A DNA stretch of 64,000 nucleotides from Zasmidium citrigriseum (lineage: Eukaryota; Ascomycota; Dothideomycetes; Mycosphaerellales; Mycosphaerellaceae): NCBI GenBank assembly GCA_002786025.1, contig NHNW01000048.1:124001-188000 (forward strand). The letters are read 5' to 3'. Shown here in pieces: positions 61,875 to 64,000 of this stretch. Below the pieces are notes generated by a model that had not been told where the DNA came from, ran no database searches, and saw only the letters and a list, made by a program, of their open reading frames with translations. The position numbers were made by a program, and so were the translations under genes. Numbering within the stretch: position 1 is the first letter of the stretch; each line of letters begins with the position of its first letter.

Positions 61875-62993
61875 ATGGATAAGGCTGAGAAGACCGGTGA
61901 AGGTGGGACGGAGATAAAGTTTTGGCGTTCTTCTTGTTCTCTCCCAATCTCGCTTCCAGGTAGAACGCTCCAAGACATCGAACACAGCATGAATGCCACG
62001 GTCATCGACTCTGTCGTAGAGACTGCCATGGCCCCATCCGAACAAAGATCCAGCTCTCGCTCAGATGTCAACCCCACCGGCGGCCAGCATCAATGTCGTC
62101 TTCAGTCTCTTCCTACCGAGCTCCGCAACGAGATCTTCACATACGTCCTCAAAGAAGGCCGCCCACTGGCAGTCTGTACAGACGACCACATCCGAACACC
62201 CGATGGAGATCCACCGAATACAAAGATCTTTCACGCACTCATTCCTCCTCGATCGGCCAAAACCGCTTTCTACGAGAAATACGCCAGTGACGATTACATC
62301 GGCCTTACAGGTTTCTGGCTCTTATGGCGAGAAAAACTAGAGAAGAGACCAGCAGTTCCGGCTCTTGCTTTGACTTGTCGACTGTTCTTTCGCGAGGCTT
62401 TGGCGATCTTTCATGAGGTGAATGAGTTTGTACTGAGTGAAATTTACTCGAGGAGATGGGATGAGGCGTGGTTTCAGGTCTCCAAGCGGTTGAGTGTTGG
62501 AGAGTCGTTGACGACGATGATGCGGACGAAGCATGTGCGGATCCATGTGTGGAATTGCGGCAATGAGTGCGTGCCTGCTACGGAAGACGCAGGCATGGTT
62601 CATCTCACGCAGGACATTCAAAGTAACGAGCTGAGCCTTCGACTCGAGGGCATGTTCGAAGGGTTCTGCTTCTGTGAGCTGCACAGATTTGTCAGCGAGA
62701 TCCGAGGCAAGGACTGCGTTGAGACTTTCGTGAAGGTCTTCGGGGAGAAGTGGTACAATGAGGTAGCGAACTTCGAGAGGAGCGGATGCTTCTTGCCTTC
62801 TAGATGTAATGATTGTGGCGGAACAGAGTGGGAAACTTGGGAGACACATTGTCGGCGAACGGGACGAGAGCATTGGCTCAACCCGCCGGAACTTGTAATC
62901 TCGCAGAGTCCGAAGCCTATGGAGAAGGAGACGAAGGGGACGATGGTACAGGCTGATATACGGGATTACTTCCGCAAGTCGACAAGGGTGTAA
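61875..62993 (+). CDS. 2EXR/F-box-like fungal protein with C-terminal PIP-box-like motif
   Basis: Single exon, up to 372 aa from ATG 61875; the ATG at 61989 is an equally likely start, because 61875 lies only 58 bp after the tRNA-like unit C. LQSLPTELRNEIFTYVL is the opening of the fungal 2EXR/F-box-like families, and ALALTCRLFFREALAIFHEVN is the expected follow-up. Four Cys near the C-terminus (two in RCNDCGG) may bind metal. The end reads QADIRDYFRKSTRV: residues 359-366 fit the PIP box (Q-x-x-I-x-x-Y-F) followed by basic residues, as in PCNA-binding proteins. Function unknown; a PCNA-linked adaptor would be new for this group. Confidence 0.78.
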   Translation: MDKAEKTGEGGTEIKFWRSSCSLPISLPGRTLQDIEHSMNATVIDSVVETAMAPSEQRSSSRSDVNPTGGQHQCRLQSLPTELRNEIFTYVLKEGRPLAVCTDDHIRTPDGDPPNTKIFHALIPPRSAKTAFYEKYASDDYIGLTGFWLLWREKLEKRPAVPALALTCRLFFREALAIFHEVNEFVLSEIYSRRWDEAWFQVSKRLSVGESLTTMMRTKHVRIHVWNCGNECVPATEDAGMVHLTQDIQSNELSLRLEGMFEGFCFCELHRFVSEIRGKDCVETFVKVFGEKWYNEVANFERSGCFLPSRCNDCGGTEWETWETHCRRTGREHWLNPPELVISQSPKPMEKETKGTMVQADIRDYFRKSTRV

Positions 62994-63229
62994 GTTTCGT
63001 GTCGTCATTAGGTTTTCCAATCATCAGATCCTTCAAACGAGAAAGGCTCGTCTTGCTTCGATGTACTCAGCACGATCTCCTGTTCGTGAGGATTGTCCAT
63101 GCTGCTGATCGGAGGGACAGAGGAATGGGCAGAGGGTACAGTGGCTGAGATGGCAATTAGCTTGTAGTAGATTATCGTAGGAGCAGATCTCAGGTTGTAG
63201 TTCGCACCCGTCAAGATCGTTCACCCTTG

Positions 63230-64000
63230 TCACTTCGTGATAATAACTTCCCCATGCAGACACCCAAAACACCCATCCTCAGCCTCAATCCACTCCTGCC
63301 ACGCCTCAGCCATAGCGTCCATCTCCTCCTCATTGAACCCCAGCTTCCTCTCCAAAATCACCTTCCGCATCTCCCCAGCCCGAATCCGATCCCTCATTAC
63401 CCCTCCCCACATCTCCCTCTCTTCCCTCGTACTGTAGCACCAAGTCCCCATACTCGCCTGGATCCTCTCTCTCGGAATTCCCGCCTGCATAGCCAGACTT
63501 ACAAGCCTCGGTCCAATGGCACTATTCCCACCATTGCTATCCATCACAAGCCCGATGAGTTTGTGGAACTGCCACAAAGCATCACTTTCGGGATAGAACG
63601 TCCACATGCGCATATCAGACTCCCGTACTGCGACTGCGCCGCCGGGTTTGCACACCCGAAGCATGGATTTCAGCGCTTCGAGCGGTTGATCCAGATGGCA
63701 GAGGACTTGTTGGGCGTGCACGATGTCGAAGCTGTTGTCTTCGAAGGGGAGGTCGTAGATACTCGCTGCTTGGCAGACGACATTCTTGACGCCTTCGGAT
63801 TTGGCTAAGGCGGCTGCTCGTTGGATGACTTCGTCTGAGAGGTCTGTGGCTGTGACTTCGCCTTCGGGGATGTATTTTGCGAGTGAAACGGAGATGCTAC
63901 CTGGGCCGGCACCGCAGTCGAGGATTTTGAGATTTGGGTTGACTTTGACCATTGATTGGAGAGTGGGGAGGAGGTAGGCGGAGCTGTTTTCCGCAGTTCG
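63230..64000 (-). CDS. SAM-dependent methyltransferase (UbiE/class I), partial
   Basis: The 5' end lies beyond the right edge: the frame continues upstream of the ATG at 63952 as RTAENSSAYLLPTLQS, typical sequence before motif I. Motif I is LDCGAGPGSIS, motif II region ATDLSDEVIQRAAA, then QAASIYDLPFEDNSFDIVHAQQVLCHL and LRVCKPGGAVAVRES. This is the Methyltransf_11/25 pattern. About 256 aa are seen; full-length fungal homologues are about 270-280 aa, so little is missing. It methylates a small molecule with S-adenosylmethionine; the acceptor cannot be told. Cytosolic. Ends GEVIITK. Confidence 0.9.
   Translation of the reverse strand, partial: RTAENSSAYLLPTLQSMVKVNPNLKILDCGAGPGSISVSLAKYIPEGEVTATDLSDEVIQRAAALAKSEGVKNVVCQAASIYDLPFEDNSFDIVHAQQVLCHLDQPLEALKSMLRVCKPGGAVAVRESDMRMWTFYPESDALWQFHKLIGLVMDSNGGNSAIGPRLVSLAMQAGIPRERIQASMGTWCYSTREEREMWGGVMRDRIRAGEMRKVILERKLGFNEEEMDAMAEAWQEWIEAEDGCFGCLHGEVIITK

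Noticed and set aside
1..64000. Transposons, RIP-degraded repeats, CRISPR arrays or viral insertions
   Set aside because: I found no terminal repeats, transposase or reverse transcriptase motifs, AT-rich decayed blocks or spacer arrays.

Overview
The window is nuclear DNA of a filamentous ascomycete (Pezizomycotina; Dothideomycetes is my guess from gene content, not proven). Genes are dense, on both strands, and broken by many 45-70 bp GT..AG introns. There are three Zn2Cys6 regulators, a HET-domain protein, a FAS1 protein, a SOD-fold mitoribosomal protein and fungal transporters. I joined exons by hand by following reading frame and conserved motifs. Starts were moved to ATG wherever an open frame began at TTG or GTG. 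I saw no transposon, CRISPR array or virus.

Positions 1-25931 read as a catabolic gene cluster. It holds an MFS carrier (cut by the left edge), an AKT2-like alpha/beta-hydrolase ending in AKL, a lactonase-type metallo-beta-lactamase ending in SHL, an aldehyde dehydrogenase, a Zn2Cys6 regulator, a Dal5-type MFS carrier, an Asp/Glu-racemase-family protein, an FAD monooxygenase, a GMC oxidoreductase divergent from an NCS1 permease, an M3 oligopeptidase broken by a 10-bp tandem duplication, two more alpha/beta-hydrolases, an amino-acid permease and an SDR. The enzyme classes match bacterial vitamin B6 (pyridoxine) degradation: GMC oxidase, SDR, MBL lactonase, flavin ring-opening oxygenase, alpha/beta amidohydrolase, semialdehyde dehydrogenase. 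The NCS1 family includes the yeast pyridoxine importer Tpn1. This assignment is inference.

Positions 26732-31090 are housekeeping or orphan genes: porphobilinogen deaminase, a choline-kinase-like protein and a repeat-containing nuclear-type protein. Positions 31297-38857 form a small unit of sugar-type MFS carrier, mitochondrial aconitase paralogue and divergent Zn2Cys6 regulator. The palindrome CGGATGCATCCG occurs in both upstream regions of this unit.

Positions 39322-47526 hold a small secreted protein, a FAS1 surface protein, a third Zn2Cys6 regulator and a tandem pair of orphan genes (388 and 387 aa) whose upstream regions were copied with them. Positions 48063-60767 hold a PAM2-motif protein, peroxiredoxin, RING protein, HET protein, a Ser-rich protein, the mS42/mS43-type mitoribosomal protein and a single-pass cell-surface protein.

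Positions 61007-61816 carry three tandem tRNA-like RNA polymerase III units. Each has A box, B box, perfect or near-perfect acceptor and T stems and a T-run, but an expanded anticodon domain in which I cannot place a normal anticodon loop. The right end has a 2EXR/F-box-like protein with a C-terminal PIP-box-like motif and a methyltransferase cut by the edge.
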